DNA of 64,000 nucleotides from Rhodobacter maris (GTDB lineage: Bacteria; Pseudomonadota; Alphaproteobacteria; Rhodobacterales; Rhodobacteraceae): positions 62,001-126,000 of the forward strand of contig NZ_OBMT01000006.1 in NCBI RefSeq assembly GCF_900217815.1, written 5' to 3'. The notes under the pieces are model-generated. The model was not told the DNA's origin. It saw only the letters and a list, made by a program, of their open reading frames with translations, and searched no databases. How positions within the stretch are numbered: the first letter of the stretch is position 1; each line of letters starts with the position of its first letter. A program made the translations under genes and the position numbers. Of this stretch, positions 56,542 to 64,000 are shown piece after piece.

Positions 56542-58107
56542 TCAACTGCCCGGGGCGCGCCACATCGCCTCGGTGATCCCGTGATCAACGAGTGCTTTCT
56601 GCGCCGCATAGGCTGTCTGCCAGCGCGCGCGCGCCTCGTCATAGAGCGCGCGATTGGCCGTGTTGGGCAGGACCGAGCGGTCCCAGCGCACGAAGGCCCG
56701 TCCGGCCTCTGCGAGGCTGGAAAACTGACCCACCCCCGTTGCCGCCGCCGCCGCACCGCCAAGTGCGGTCGCCTCGCGCACCTGCGGAATGCGGATCTCG
56801 CGGCCCGTCACATCGGCAAGGATCTGCGGCCAGAGCAGGCCCTTGGCCGCGCCTCCCGCCAGCGTGAGCGGGCCGCTGCCGCCCACCCCTGCAAAAGCCT
56901 CGACCCGGGCGAGGTTCACCGCCGCCACGATCGCGGCATTTTCCTGAATCGCGCGGAAGATCGCGCCCTTGCCGGATTTCTCCGGGTCGATCGAGAGGTT
57001 CAGGAGCGAGGGCGCGGCGTGATACCAATTGCCGAAATCCATCGCATCGGAATAGATCGGGATGATCCCATGCGCGCCCGGCGGCACCTGCATGGCAAGC
57101 TCTTCCATCAGCGCATAGGCATCGCGGCCCGTCTCGGTGGCGCGTTTGACCTCCTCCTGGCAAAATGCGTCGCGGAACCAGCGCGCGGTGAGCCCCACGA
57201 AAAAGCTCAGCGCCTCGGCCTGGTTCATGCCTGCGACGGCGGCCGAGTTCACGCGCAGCCGCATCGTCTCGTCGACCTTGCCTTGCGGGATGTTGACGAC
57301 CTGTTGCCAGAAGGTGCCGCCCAGCACCGCGGCAGAGCCAAGCTCCACCACGCCAAGCCCGATCGCGCCAAGCTGCACATCGCCGCCTCCCGCGATCATC
57401 GGCGTGCCCTCGGCAAGGCCGGTTTCCGCTGCGGCGGCGGCCGTCACATGGCCGACAAGCGCCCCCGGCTCGACAATGCGCGGAAAGATCGCCCGGTCGA
57501 GCCCGGCCTTCGCGATCAGCGCTTCCGACCAGTTGCGGGTGGTGAGATCGAGAAGCCCGTTGGTCGAGCCATTCGTCGGTTCCACCGTGATCTCACCGGT
57601 CAGCTTCGCGCCGATCCAGTCGTTCACCATCGAGAGCGCGCGGACACGTTCGAAGATTTCGGGCGCATGGCGGCGCACCCAGTTGAGGCGCGGCAGCGCG
57701 CCAAGCGCGAAGGTCTCGCCCGAGACAGCATAAAACGCGCGCTCGAAATCGGCGCCCTGCGCGCGCAGCGCCTTCACCTCTTCGGTGGCGCGGCTGTCGA
57801 CATTGGCGCAGGCCCAGATCTCGCGGCCCGCCCCGTCATAAAGCACGATCGCCTCGCGCATCGAGGTGGCGGAGATCGCGGCAATATCGCTGCCCGTCAG
57901 CCCCGCCTGCGCGAGTGCGCCCTTGATGCAGCGCGTGAGCAGCGCCCAGCCGCCCCGCACGTCAAAAGCCATCGAACCGGGCACGCCTTCCTCGGGCAGA
58001 TGGCGCCATTCTTCCTGCGCGACGCCGCATTGGCGCCCCTCGCGATCAAACACGACAGCACGGCCGGAGCCGGTTCCGGCATCCAGAACAAGCAGGTGGG
58101 TTTTCAT
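56542..58107 (-). CDS. lsrK: LsrK, autoinducer-2 kinase
   Basis: 521-residue FGGY-family sugar kinase. MKTHLLVLDAGTGSGRAVVFD is the LsrK-type phosphate-1 motif; PTNGSTNGLLDLTTRNW and the GGDVQLGAIGLGV region fit AI-2 kinase rather than glycerol or xylulose kinase. It phosphorylates imported AI-2. It overlaps the lsrR stop by 1 bp, giving an lsrR-lsrK operon divergent from lsrG. Confidence 0.93.
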   Translation of the reverse strand: MKTHLLVLDAGTGSGRAVVFDREGRQCGVAQEEWRHLPEEGVPGSMAFDVRGGWALLTRCIKGALAQAGLTGSDIAAISATSMREAIVLYDGAGREIWACANVDSRATEEVKALRAQGADFERAFYAVSGETFALGALPRLNWVRRHAPEIFERVRALSMVNDWIGAKLTGEITVEPTNGSTNGLLDLTTRNWSEALIAKAGLDRAIFPRIVEPGALVGHVTAAAAAETGLAEGTPMIAGGGDVQLGAIGLGVVELGSAAVLGGTFWQQVVNIPQGKVDETMRLRVNSAAVAGMNQAEALSFFVGLTARWFRDAFCQEEVKRATETGRDAYALMEELAMQVPPGAHGIIPIYSDAMDFGNWYHAAPSLLNLSIDPEKSGKGAIFRAIQENAAIVAAVNLARVEAFAGVGGSGPLTLAGGAAKGLLWPQILADVTGREIRIPQVREATALGGAAAAATGVGQFSSLAEAGRAFVRWDRSVLPNTANRALYDEARARWQTAYAAQKALVDHGITEAMWRAPGS

Positions 58108-59066
58108 CAGATCCTCCGCAACAGATCCCGCGCCGTCGGCTCGTCGGTCACCAGAATATTGGCAAGCCGACCCCGCAACAGGCCCAGAATCGCTTCCACT
58201 TTTTCAGGCCCCGCGGCGGCAGCCACCACCGAGGGGATCTGGCGCATGTCCTGCGGCGTCACGGCGACAACGTGGCGGTGCACCTCAAGATCGAGGATCT
58301 GCCCGTCACGGTCATAGAAATAGCCCAGAATATCGCCCACCGCGCCGCGCCGGGTGAAAAGCTCGATCTCGGTGGCGGTGCAATAGCCGTAGCGCACCAG
58401 CGTGGCCGAGCGCGCCACCGAGCCCACGCCGATCATCGCGAGCTTCGCGGTCAACGCCATGTCGAGCACATGGCGCACATAGGGTTCGAGCCGGAGCATC
58501 TCCGCCAGTTCGGGCGAGGAAACGCGGAGCGGCGTCGGAATCAGATGGGCAAAGCCCTGCGGCCCGTAAAGCCCGGTCGTGCCGATATAGGCGGAAACGC
58601 CGCCCGTGAGGCTGACAAGCGAGATGTTCGATTGCGGGAACACCGGCGCCATGTAGCGCAGCGTGGTCGAGGTGGCATCGCCCCAGCCGATCGCGAGAAG
58701 ATCATTGGGCACGAGATGCTGCATCAGGAGGCTTGCCGCGGCGCGGCCGATCCGCGCTGCCCCGGCTGTGCCCACCGGGGCGGCGGGCACCACGCGCGCA
58801 TCGGCGAGCCCGAAGGCGGCGATCAGCTCTTCCTGCAGCGCCATGCTGCCCTGATGCGGTGAGTTGATGCGCAGCTCGATCAATCCGCTCTGGCGGCCCT
58901 TTTCCAGAAGCCGCGAGACTTTGATGCGCGAGACGCCCAGCATGTCCGCAATCTGGTTCTGCGTCAGCCCGTCGTTGTAATAGTACCATGCGGCACGGCT
59001 GATCTGCTCGATCTCTTCTGCATCCAGCACTGCCGCACCGTCTTGCGGTGCTGTGACCTGGCTCAT
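58107..59066 (-). CDS. lsrR: LsrR, phospho-AI-2 responsive repressor
   Basis: 319-residue SorC/DeoR-type regulator. The N-terminal HTH reads YNDGLTQNQIADMLGVSRIKVSRLLEKG; the C-terminal sugar-phosphate domain follows (LLAIGWGDATSTTLRY; TGGVSAYIGTTG). In other bacteria LsrR is released from DNA by phospho-AI-2. It is divergent from lsrG and lies beside a pair of inverted TGATCA-ATCTGTCAA elements. Confidence 0.94.
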   Translation of the reverse strand: MSQVTAPQDGAAVLDAEEIEQISRAAWYYYNDGLTQNQIADMLGVSRIKVSRLLEKGRQSGLIELRINSPHQGSMALQEELIAAFGLADARVVPAAPVGTAGAARIGRAAASLLMQHLVPNDLLAIGWGDATSTTLRYMAPVFPQSNISLVSLTGGVSAYIGTTGLYGPQGFAHLIPTPLRVSSPELAEMLRLEPYVRHVLDMALTAKLAMIGVGSVARSATLVRYGYCTATEIELFTRRGAVGDILGYFYDRDGQILDLEVHRHVVAVTPQDMRQIPSVVAAAAGPEKVEAILGLLRGRLANILVTDEPTARDLLRRI

Positions 59067-59101
59067 CCTCCGGTCCTCCCGGTGAGCAGAGGATCACTTG
59101 A

Positions 59102-59116
59102 TGATCAATCTGTCAA
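59102..59116 (+). promoter_or_regulatory. Candidate LsrR operator, left copy
   Basis: TGATCAATCTGTCAA, 36 bp upstream of the lsrR start. An inverted copy with one extra base occurs at 59179-59194. Confidence 0.5.
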
Positions 59117-59178
59117 TAATGGAGCGCCGAAATTCGCTGTCATGCGCTACCATGCAGGATTTCACCCTCTGTTCCCGC

Positions 59179-59194
59179 TTGACAGATGTGATCA
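59179..59194 (-). promoter_or_regulatory. Candidate LsrR operator, right copy
   Basis: TTGACAGATGTGATCA, the inverted copy of the element at 59102, spaced about 77 bp centre to centre in the lsrR-lsrG gap. Confidence 0.5.
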
Positions 59195-59319
59195 AAAAGA
59201 TTTGCATGGAACAAATGATCGGTAGCAGAGTCCCGAGCCAGACGGCTCGCCGCCGATCTCCCCATCTGCGTGGAGGCAGTGGGGGAGGAGGAAAAGGGCT
59301 CGTCGCGAGGAGGCGTTCG

Positions 59320-59637
59320 ATGTTCGTTCAATTTGTCCACATCCGGGTCAAACCGGGCTGCGTGCAGGACTTCCATGATGTGTTCCGCATCAATTTCGAG
59401 GGCACGCGCGCCGAGCCGGGCAATTACCGGTTTGATGTGCTGCAAGACCCCCAGGACGACCATCACTTCGTGATCTACGAAGCCTTCGCCGATGAGGCCG
59501 CGGTCGATGCTCATCGCAAGACGCCCCATTACGCCAAGGTTGTCGAAGGGCTTGCCAAGATCCAGATCGGCGGCCGCGAGAAGGATTATTACCGCATGAT
59601 CATGCCCGATCATGCGGCGGCGCTGAACGGGGAGTAA
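59320..59637 (+). CDS. lsrG: LsrG, phospho-AI-2 processing isomerase
   Basis: 105-residue ABM-fold protein with VHIRVKPGCVQDFHDVF, EPGNYRFDVLQDPQD and the EAFADEAAVDAHRKTPHY segment of LsrG. It isomerises phospho-AI-2. The ATG has GAGGAGG upstream; an earlier in-frame start covers the operator region and is unlikely. First gene of the plus-strand lsr operon, 5 bp before the epimerase gene. Confidence 0.9.
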   Translation: MFVQFVHIRVKPGCVQDFHDVFRINFEGTRAEPGNYRFDVLQDPQDDHHFVIYEAFADEAAVDAHRKTPHYAKVVEGLAKIQIGGREKDYYRMIMPDHAAALNGE

Positions 59638-59642
59638 GCGTC

Positions 59643-60359
59643 ATGATCAGCGTGACCCGCGCTCTGCGGGCCCGCGCGCGTGGCATCGGGGTGGGCGTCT
59701 TTGCCGCCCCGGCTGCGGCGATGGGAGCTGCGCTCGACGCCCTCGACGGGCTCGAGGTGGTGCATTTCGATATCATGGATGGGGTGTTCGTGCCGCAACT
59801 GACGGGCGGAGCGGCCTTTGTGGCGGCGCTCGGCACCGAGGTGCTGCGCGATGTGCATCTGATGGTGGCCAATCCGTCGGCGCAGGTGGCAGGCTTTGCC
59901 GCGGCGGGCGCCGATATCATCACCGTGCATGCCGAGGCGCCGGGCGCGGCCGAGGCGCTGGCGCGCGTGCGCGCCGAAGCCGAACGGCTCGGGCGCCCGA
60001 TCCTTGCCGGGCTTGGCGTGATGCCGGGCACGGAGATCGCGGATCTCGATGCGCTTTTGGCGCTGGAGCCCGACCTTGTTCTGGTGCTGGCGCTCGACCC
60101 GCGCGACGGGGCGCCTGCCAATGTGCCTGAAGCCGCGGCCCGGCTCGCGGCGCTGCGGGCGCGCTGTGCGCCTTTTGCGCCGGTGCTCGCGATTGACGGT
60201 GGCATCACCGACAAGAGCATCGAGGCCGCCTGTGCCACGGGCGCCGATCTCGTCGTGTCGGGCAGTGCGATCTTCAAGGCGGCGGATCCGGCCGAGATGC
60301 TGGCGCGGCTGTCTGCCGTGCGCGCCGCCAATGATCTGGGGGGCGATCATGCAAAGTGA
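59643..60359 (+). CDS. Ribulose-phosphate 3-epimerase-like protein (LsrE-like)
   Basis: 238-residue TIM-barrel protein of the RPE family: VVHFDIMDGVFVPQL, VHLMVANPSAQV, ITVHAEAPG, and DGGITDKSIEAACATGADLVVSGSAIF. Salmonella lsr operons include an epimerase-like lsrE. Sugar-phosphate epimerase activity is likely; the substrate is unknown. It overlaps lsrA by 11 bp. Confidence 0.85.
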   Translation: MISVTRALRARARGIGVGVFAAPAAAMGAALDALDGLEVVHFDIMDGVFVPQLTGGAAFVAALGTEVLRDVHLMVANPSAQVAGFAAAGADIITVHAEAPGAAEALARVRAEAERLGRPILAGLGVMPGTEIADLDALLALEPDLVLVLALDPRDGAPANVPEAAARLAALRARCAPFAPVLAIDGGITDKSIEAACATGADLVVSGSAIFKAADPAEMLARLSAVRAANDLGGDHAK

Positions 60360-61848
60360 AAGCAAAACCCCGCTGGTGGCCCTGCGCGGCATCTGGAAGG
60401 TGTTCGAAAGCGTCACCGTGCTGCGCGGCATCGATTTCGAGATCTATCCCGGTCAAGTGCATGCGCTTTTGGGCGGGAATGGTTCGGGCAAGTCGACCAT
60501 CGTGAAGATCATCTCCGGCGCCTACAAGCCAACCGCCGGGGCGGTCGAGGTGGGCGGTGTTCCGGTCGCGCTTGGCAAGCCCTCGGAGGCCCATGCCAAG
60601 GGCATCTATATGGTGCCGCAGGAGCCGCATATCTTCCCGAACCTCACGGTGCTGGAAAACCTCACGATGGGGCTTGCGGGCGAGCGCGCGGAGAATGCGC
60701 GCCGTGCTGAAAAGCTTGCCGCCGAGATCGGGCTTGAGGTCGATTTCTCCGCCCCCGGAGGCGAGCTTTCGATTGCCAACCAGCAGCTTGTGGAGATCGT
60801 GCGGGGGCTGTTGCGCAATGCGCATGTGCTGATCCTCGACGAGCCGACCTCGTCGCTCACGCGCCGCGAGGTCGCGAGCCTTGCCGCCGAGGTGAAACAT
60901 CTCACCGCGCAGGGGATCGGCATTCTCTTCATCTCGCACCGGCTGAACGAAGTGCTCGAGATGTCCGACCGCGTGTCCGTGCTGCGCGACGGCCATTTCG
61001 TGCTGTCGCGCCCGGCCTCCGAGCTCACCGCCGACCAACTGGTCGAGGCGATGTTGCCCGAGGATTTCACGCCGCCCGCGGCGGACGCCAAAACCTCCTG
61101 CAAGGTCGCCGGAGCGGCGCCGGTTCTGGAGGTGAAAGGGCTTTCGGGCCGTGCCTTCCGCGATGTGAACTTTGAGGTCTATCCCGGTGAAGTGGTTGGG
61201 ATTTCCGGCGTTGTCGGATCGGGGCGGACGGAATTTGCCGAGGCAATCTTCGGCATTGATACCGAGGCCACGGGCGAGGTGATCATCGCCGGCAAAACGG
61301 CGCCCGAACGCTCGCCGCAGATCTGCCAGCAGATGGGGCTTTCCTATGTTCCCGAAGACCGGCATGCGCATGGGATCTTTCTGGCGCTGCCCTCGGCGCA
61401 AACGATCTCTTCGGGGCTGATGTCGCTGCCCGGCGCACGCTTCATGAGCGAGGCGGAGGAGCACAAGCTCGCCAACGGGTTCATTGACCGGCTGCGCATC
61501 AAGCTCTCCTCGCCGATGCAATCAGCCAAAACGCTCTCCGGCGGCAACCAGCAAAAGATCGTGCTGGCGAAAACCCTCGCGCCCGCGCCGCGGGTCGTCA
61601 TTCTGGACGAACCCACCCGCGGCATTGATGCGCGGGCGCGCCAGGATGTGTACCGGATCATCCGCGAACTCACCGCTGATGGCGTGGGCGTTGTCGTGAT
61701 CTCCTCCGAAGTGGGCGAGATCGCCGAGGTCAGCGACCGGGTCTTGATCATGAAACGCGGCCGCTTGGGCGCCTTGCCCGAGGGCATCACGGCGGTCGAG
61801 CAGATCTCGGCGGCCACCTTTGATGCGAAGGGAGGCGCAGGAGCATGA
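60349..61848 (+). CDS. lsrA: LsrA, AI-2 ABC transporter ATPase
   Basis: 499-residue double ATPase of the sugar-import type. First Walker A LLGGNGSGKSTIVK, first signature around ELSIANQQLVEIVRGLL; the second half has degenerate Walker A (GVVGSGRTEFAEAIFG) and an intact signature LSGGNQQKIVLAKTLA with LDEPTRGID. Overlaps lsrC by 4 bp. Confidence 0.93.
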   Translation: MQSESKTPLVALRGIWKVFESVTVLRGIDFEIYPGQVHALLGGNGSGKSTIVKIISGAYKPTAGAVEVGGVPVALGKPSEAHAKGIYMVPQEPHIFPNLTVLENLTMGLAGERAENARRAEKLAAEIGLEVDFSAPGGELSIANQQLVEIVRGLLRNAHVLILDEPTSSLTRREVASLAAEVKHLTAQGIGILFISHRLNEVLEMSDRVSVLRDGHFVLSRPASELTADQLVEAMLPEDFTPPAADAKTSCKVAGAAPVLEVKGLSGRAFRDVNFEVYPGEVVGISGVVGSGRTEFAEAIFGIDTEATGEVIIAGKTAPERSPQICQQMGLSYVPEDRHAHGIFLALPSAQTISSGLMSLPGARFMSEAEEHKLANGFIDRLRIKLSSPMQSAKTLSGGNQQKIVLAKTLAPAPRVVILDEPTRGIDARARQDVYRIIRELTADGVGVVVISSEVGEIAEVSDRVLIMKRGRLGALPEGITAVEQISAATFDAKGGAGA

Positions 61849-62876
61849 TGAGACTTCTGAAAAGCCGCGAGCTGCTGGTGCTGATCCTGCTGGTTGGCAT
61901 GATCTTCGCCGTGGCCACGCAAAACCACGCGGTGCTGCGCCCGCTCACGCTGATCAACATCGTCAACTCGTCCCTCTTCCTGATGCTGATCGCGGTGGGG
62001 CAGATGTTCGTGGTGCAGACGCGCGGCATCGACGTTTCGGTCGGCGCGATCGCAGGCCTCTCGGCGGTGATCTTCGGCTTTGCGCTGAACGCGGGTCTTC
62101 CGCTGCCGCTCGCCATGCTCTGCGCGCTCGCCACCGGCGCCGCCGCGGGGGCGGTGAACGCGGTGGGCGTGGTCTTTGTCGGCATTCCGCCGATCATCAT
62201 GACGCTCGGCACGCTCGGCGCTTACCGCGGCTTCATGCGGGTGCTGACGGGCGGAAGCTGGATCGAGTCGATCCCGCAAAGCATCAAGAGCTTTGCCGTC
62301 ACCCGCTATCTGCATGTGCCGCTGATGGTCTGGGCCGTTGCCGTGCTGGTGATCGTGGTGGCCGTGCTGCTCTGGCGGGTGCGCGCCGCGCGCAACTTCT
62401 ATGCGGTGGGGGACAATGCCGATGGCGCCTATCTCCTCGGCATCAACGTCAAGGCCACGCGCTTTGCCGCCTTCACCCTCTCGGGCCTCTTTGCGGGGGC
62501 GGCGGCCATCGTCTTTGTCGGCCAGATCGGCTTTGTGCCGATGCAGACCGGCAACGGGCAGGAACTCAAGGCGATTGCGGCCGTGGTGCTCGGCGGCGTC
62601 AGCCTGATGGGCGGCACCGGCACGGTCTGGTCGGCGGTGATCGGCGCGCTGTTCCTGACGGCAGTCGATTCCATGATGATCTTCCTGCATGTGCCGGGAA
62701 GCTGGAACAATGCCGTGGCGGGCGCCGTGCTCCTTGGCATCGTTGTCTTTGACTACCTGATCCGCCGCACCGTCCATAACCGTCAACTCGCCGCCCGTGC
62801 CGCCGAGATGCGCCGTGCCGAGGCGGATCAGGAGCGCGCCTCCTCTGCCACCAAAACCCGGGAGATGGCATCGTGA
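61845..62876 (+). CDS. lsrC: LsrC, AI-2 ABC transporter permease
   Basis: 343-residue sugar-type permease with eight or more membrane segments. It has the usual AraH/RbsC pieces (QTRGIDVSVGAIAGLSAVI; NFYAVGDNADGAYLLGINV; IAAVVLGGVSLMGGTGTV). It carries a charged C-terminal tail and overlaps lsrD by 4 bp. Confidence 0.92.
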   Translation: MMRLLKSRELLVLILLVGMIFAVATQNHAVLRPLTLINIVNSSLFLMLIAVGQMFVVQTRGIDVSVGAIAGLSAVIFGFALNAGLPLPLAMLCALATGAAAGAVNAVGVVFVGIPPIIMTLGTLGAYRGFMRVLTGGSWIESIPQSIKSFAVTRYLHVPLMVWAVAVLVIVVAVLLWRVRAARNFYAVGDNADGAYLLGINVKATRFAAFTLSGLFAGAAAIVFVGQIGFVPMQTGNGQELKAIAAVVLGGVSLMGGTGTVWSAVIGALFLTAVDSMMIFLHVPGSWNNAVAGAVLLGIVVFDYLIRRTVHNRQLAARAAEMRRAEADQERASSATKTREMAS

Positions 62877-63925
62877 AACACTCTGTCTTCAAGAGCTGGG
62901 AGGCGATGCTGGCCGTCGTGCTGGTGGTCGAGCTTGGCGTCCTTGGCCTGATCAACCCCGCCTTCCTCAATGTCGAGAACCTGCTCTTTTCCACCTCGGA
63001 TTTCGCGCATGTGATCATTTGCGCGGTGGGGCTGACGCTGGTGATCATGACCGGGGGCATGGACATTTCCGGCGTCTCGGTGATGGGGCTCTCCTCGATC
63101 GTGCTCGGCCTTGCCTATGTGGCGGGGGTGCCGATCTGGGGCGGCGTGGCGCTTGCGCTCGTGGTCGGGCTCTGTGCCGGGGCCTTCAATGGTGCGGTGA
63201 TCGCCAAGACCGACGTGAACCCGCTCGTGATCACGCTCGCCATGCTCTTCTTCTACGCCGGGCTCGCCTCGGGTCTGCCGACGCTGCTCGACATGATGGG
63301 CTTTGCCGTGGCCGGGGCAGGGGGATTTGAGGCCTATCAATACGAGGGCATCTCGGGCCTGCCGAAAACCTTCACCTGGGTCGGCACGGGGGCGCTTGGC
63401 TGGGTGCCGGTGCCGCTGATCATCACCGTGACCCTCGCGGCGGGCGCCACCTGGCTCATGCATCGCACCCGCTTTGGCCGGTTCCTGAAGCTGATCGGTG
63501 TCTCCGATCCGGTGGCGCGCTTTACCGGCGTGCCGGTGACGCGGACGCTCGTGACCGTCTATGCGCTCAACGGCTTTGCCTGTGCCGTCGCGGGGCTCGT
63601 GCTGAGCGCCTATTTCACCTCGGCCCGCGCCGATCTGGGGGCGGAGGCGCTTTTGAACATCATCACCGCCGTGGTGCTGGGCGGCTCGTCGATCTACGGC
63701 GGGCAGGGCTCGGTGCTGGGCACCTTCCTTGCGGGGCTGGTGCTCGGTTTCCTGCGCCAAGGGCTTCTGGCGCTCGGCATCAGCTCGGATGTCGTGCCGG
63801 TGATCGTCGGCGTGCTGCTGATCGGATCGGTGGCGCTGAAAATCGGTATGGGGGTGCTGGCCAGCCGGCGCGCCAACCGCACCGCCTATGAAGCAGAGCT
63901 TCGGGCGGTGGGAGGAAATGGCTGA
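62873..63925 (+). CDS. lsrD: LsrD, AI-2 ABC transporter permease
   Basis: 350-residue sugar-type permease, partner of LsrC. Hallmarks are LVIMTGGMDISGVSVMGLSS, NPLVITLAMLFFYAGLASG and ITAVVLGGSSIYGGQGSV. Coupled to lsrC and followed by a hairpin and the start of the next gene, presumably lsrB. Confidence 0.92.
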   Translation: MKHSVFKSWEAMLAVVLVVELGVLGLINPAFLNVENLLFSTSDFAHVIICAVGLTLVIMTGGMDISGVSVMGLSSIVLGLAYVAGVPIWGGVALALVVGLCAGAFNGAVIAKTDVNPLVITLAMLFFYAGLASGLPTLLDMMGFAVAGAGGFEAYQYEGISGLPKTFTWVGTGALGWVPVPLIITVTLAAGATWLMHRTRFGRFLKLIGVSDPVARFTGVPVTRTLVTVYALNGFACAVAGLVLSAYFTSARADLGAEALLNIITAVVLGGSSIYGGQGSVLGTFLAGLVLGFLRQGLLALGISSDVVPVIVGVLLIGSVALKIGMGVLASRRANRTAYEAELRAVGGNG

Positions 63926-63952
63926 CGCCCGTGCCGGGCGTTGGCCGCAGAG

Positions 63953-63972
63953 GCCGGGGCTGTGGCCCCGGC
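63953..63972 (+). repeat. Intercistronic hairpin after lsrD
   Basis: An 8-bp stem (GCCGGGGC / GCCCCGGC) with a 4-nt loop, no T-run, ahead of the next gene. Such hairpins often stabilise the transcript of a highly made binding protein. Confidence 0.6.
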
Positions 63973-63986
63973 AGGGAAGACCAAGC

Positions 63987-64000
63987 GGAGGAACTACCAT
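63987..64000 (+). promoter_or_regulatory. Ribosome site of the next gene (probably lsrB)
   Basis: GGAGG at 63987-63991 is followed by AT at the last two bases, so an ATG starts at 63999 and the gene lies outside the window. In lsr loci the AI-2 binding protein lsrB is expected here, but no coding sequence is visible. Confidence 0.5.

Overview
The window is high-GC DNA from a photosynthetic-type alphaproteobacterium of the Rhodobacter group. The gene content and arrangement match what is known from Rhodobacter capsulatus: fdxC-fdxN next to rnf, a nif-linked flavodiiron gene (fprA), fdxD ahead of nifH, nifENX-fdxB-nifQ, nifUSVW-rpoN-nifA, and mop/mod genes. No species name can be fixed from the sequence alone. 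About 40 kb (roughly 3.2-43 kb) is a compact molybdenum-nitrogenase supercluster.

Layout. 1-3.1 kb: partial oxyR divergent from katG. 3.2-9.7 kb (minus): rnfABCDGEH plus a Tat-exported flavoprotein, forming the membrane ion/electron pump that drives electrons to ferredoxin. 10.2-13.8 kb (plus): fprA, fdxC, fdxN, an RseC-like gene and rnfF (flavin transferase for Rnf). Both arms start at -24/-12 promoters and share one NifA upstream activator site. 13.8-14.8 kb: fdxD and a peroxiredoxin. 15.1 kb: tRNA-Leu(GAG) and a large hairpin. 15.6-19.7 kb: nifHDK. 19.9-25.5 kb: nifE-nifN-nifX-DUF269-orf45-DUF683-fdxB-nifQ-TPR gene. 25.6-31 kb: iscA/nifU/nifS/nifV/nifW and rpoN. 31.3-33.1 kb: nifA. 33.3-37 kb: nifB, an Fe-S LRV-repeat gene, nifZ, nifT and a SIR2-like gene. 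37.2-42 kb: mop, modDCBA (minus) and a ModE-type regulator. 42.1 kb: cysK. The remainder looks like ordinary chromosome: a serralysin-like RTX protease, a TetR-controlled RND efflux operon, a PAS-GGDEF-EAL protein, and an AI-2 (lsr) uptake and processing locus that runs off the right edge.

How it works together. NifA and RpoN, both encoded here, should fire six -24/-12 promoters visible ahead of rnfA, fprA, nifH, nifE, iscA/nifU and nifB; a seventh lies ahead of fdxD. Rnf, with FMN attached by RnfF, reduces FdxC/FdxN, which feed NifH. NifB, NifEN, NifX, NifQ and NifV build FeMo-co. ModABC brings molybdate under a ModE-type regulator with a Mo-box. FprA, the peroxiredoxin and KatG offer oxygen and peroxide protection. 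The most surprising protein is NifU: it keeps the IscU-like fold and the C-terminal Nfu CxxC, but has lost two of the three scaffold cysteines and the whole central [2Fe-2S] domain.
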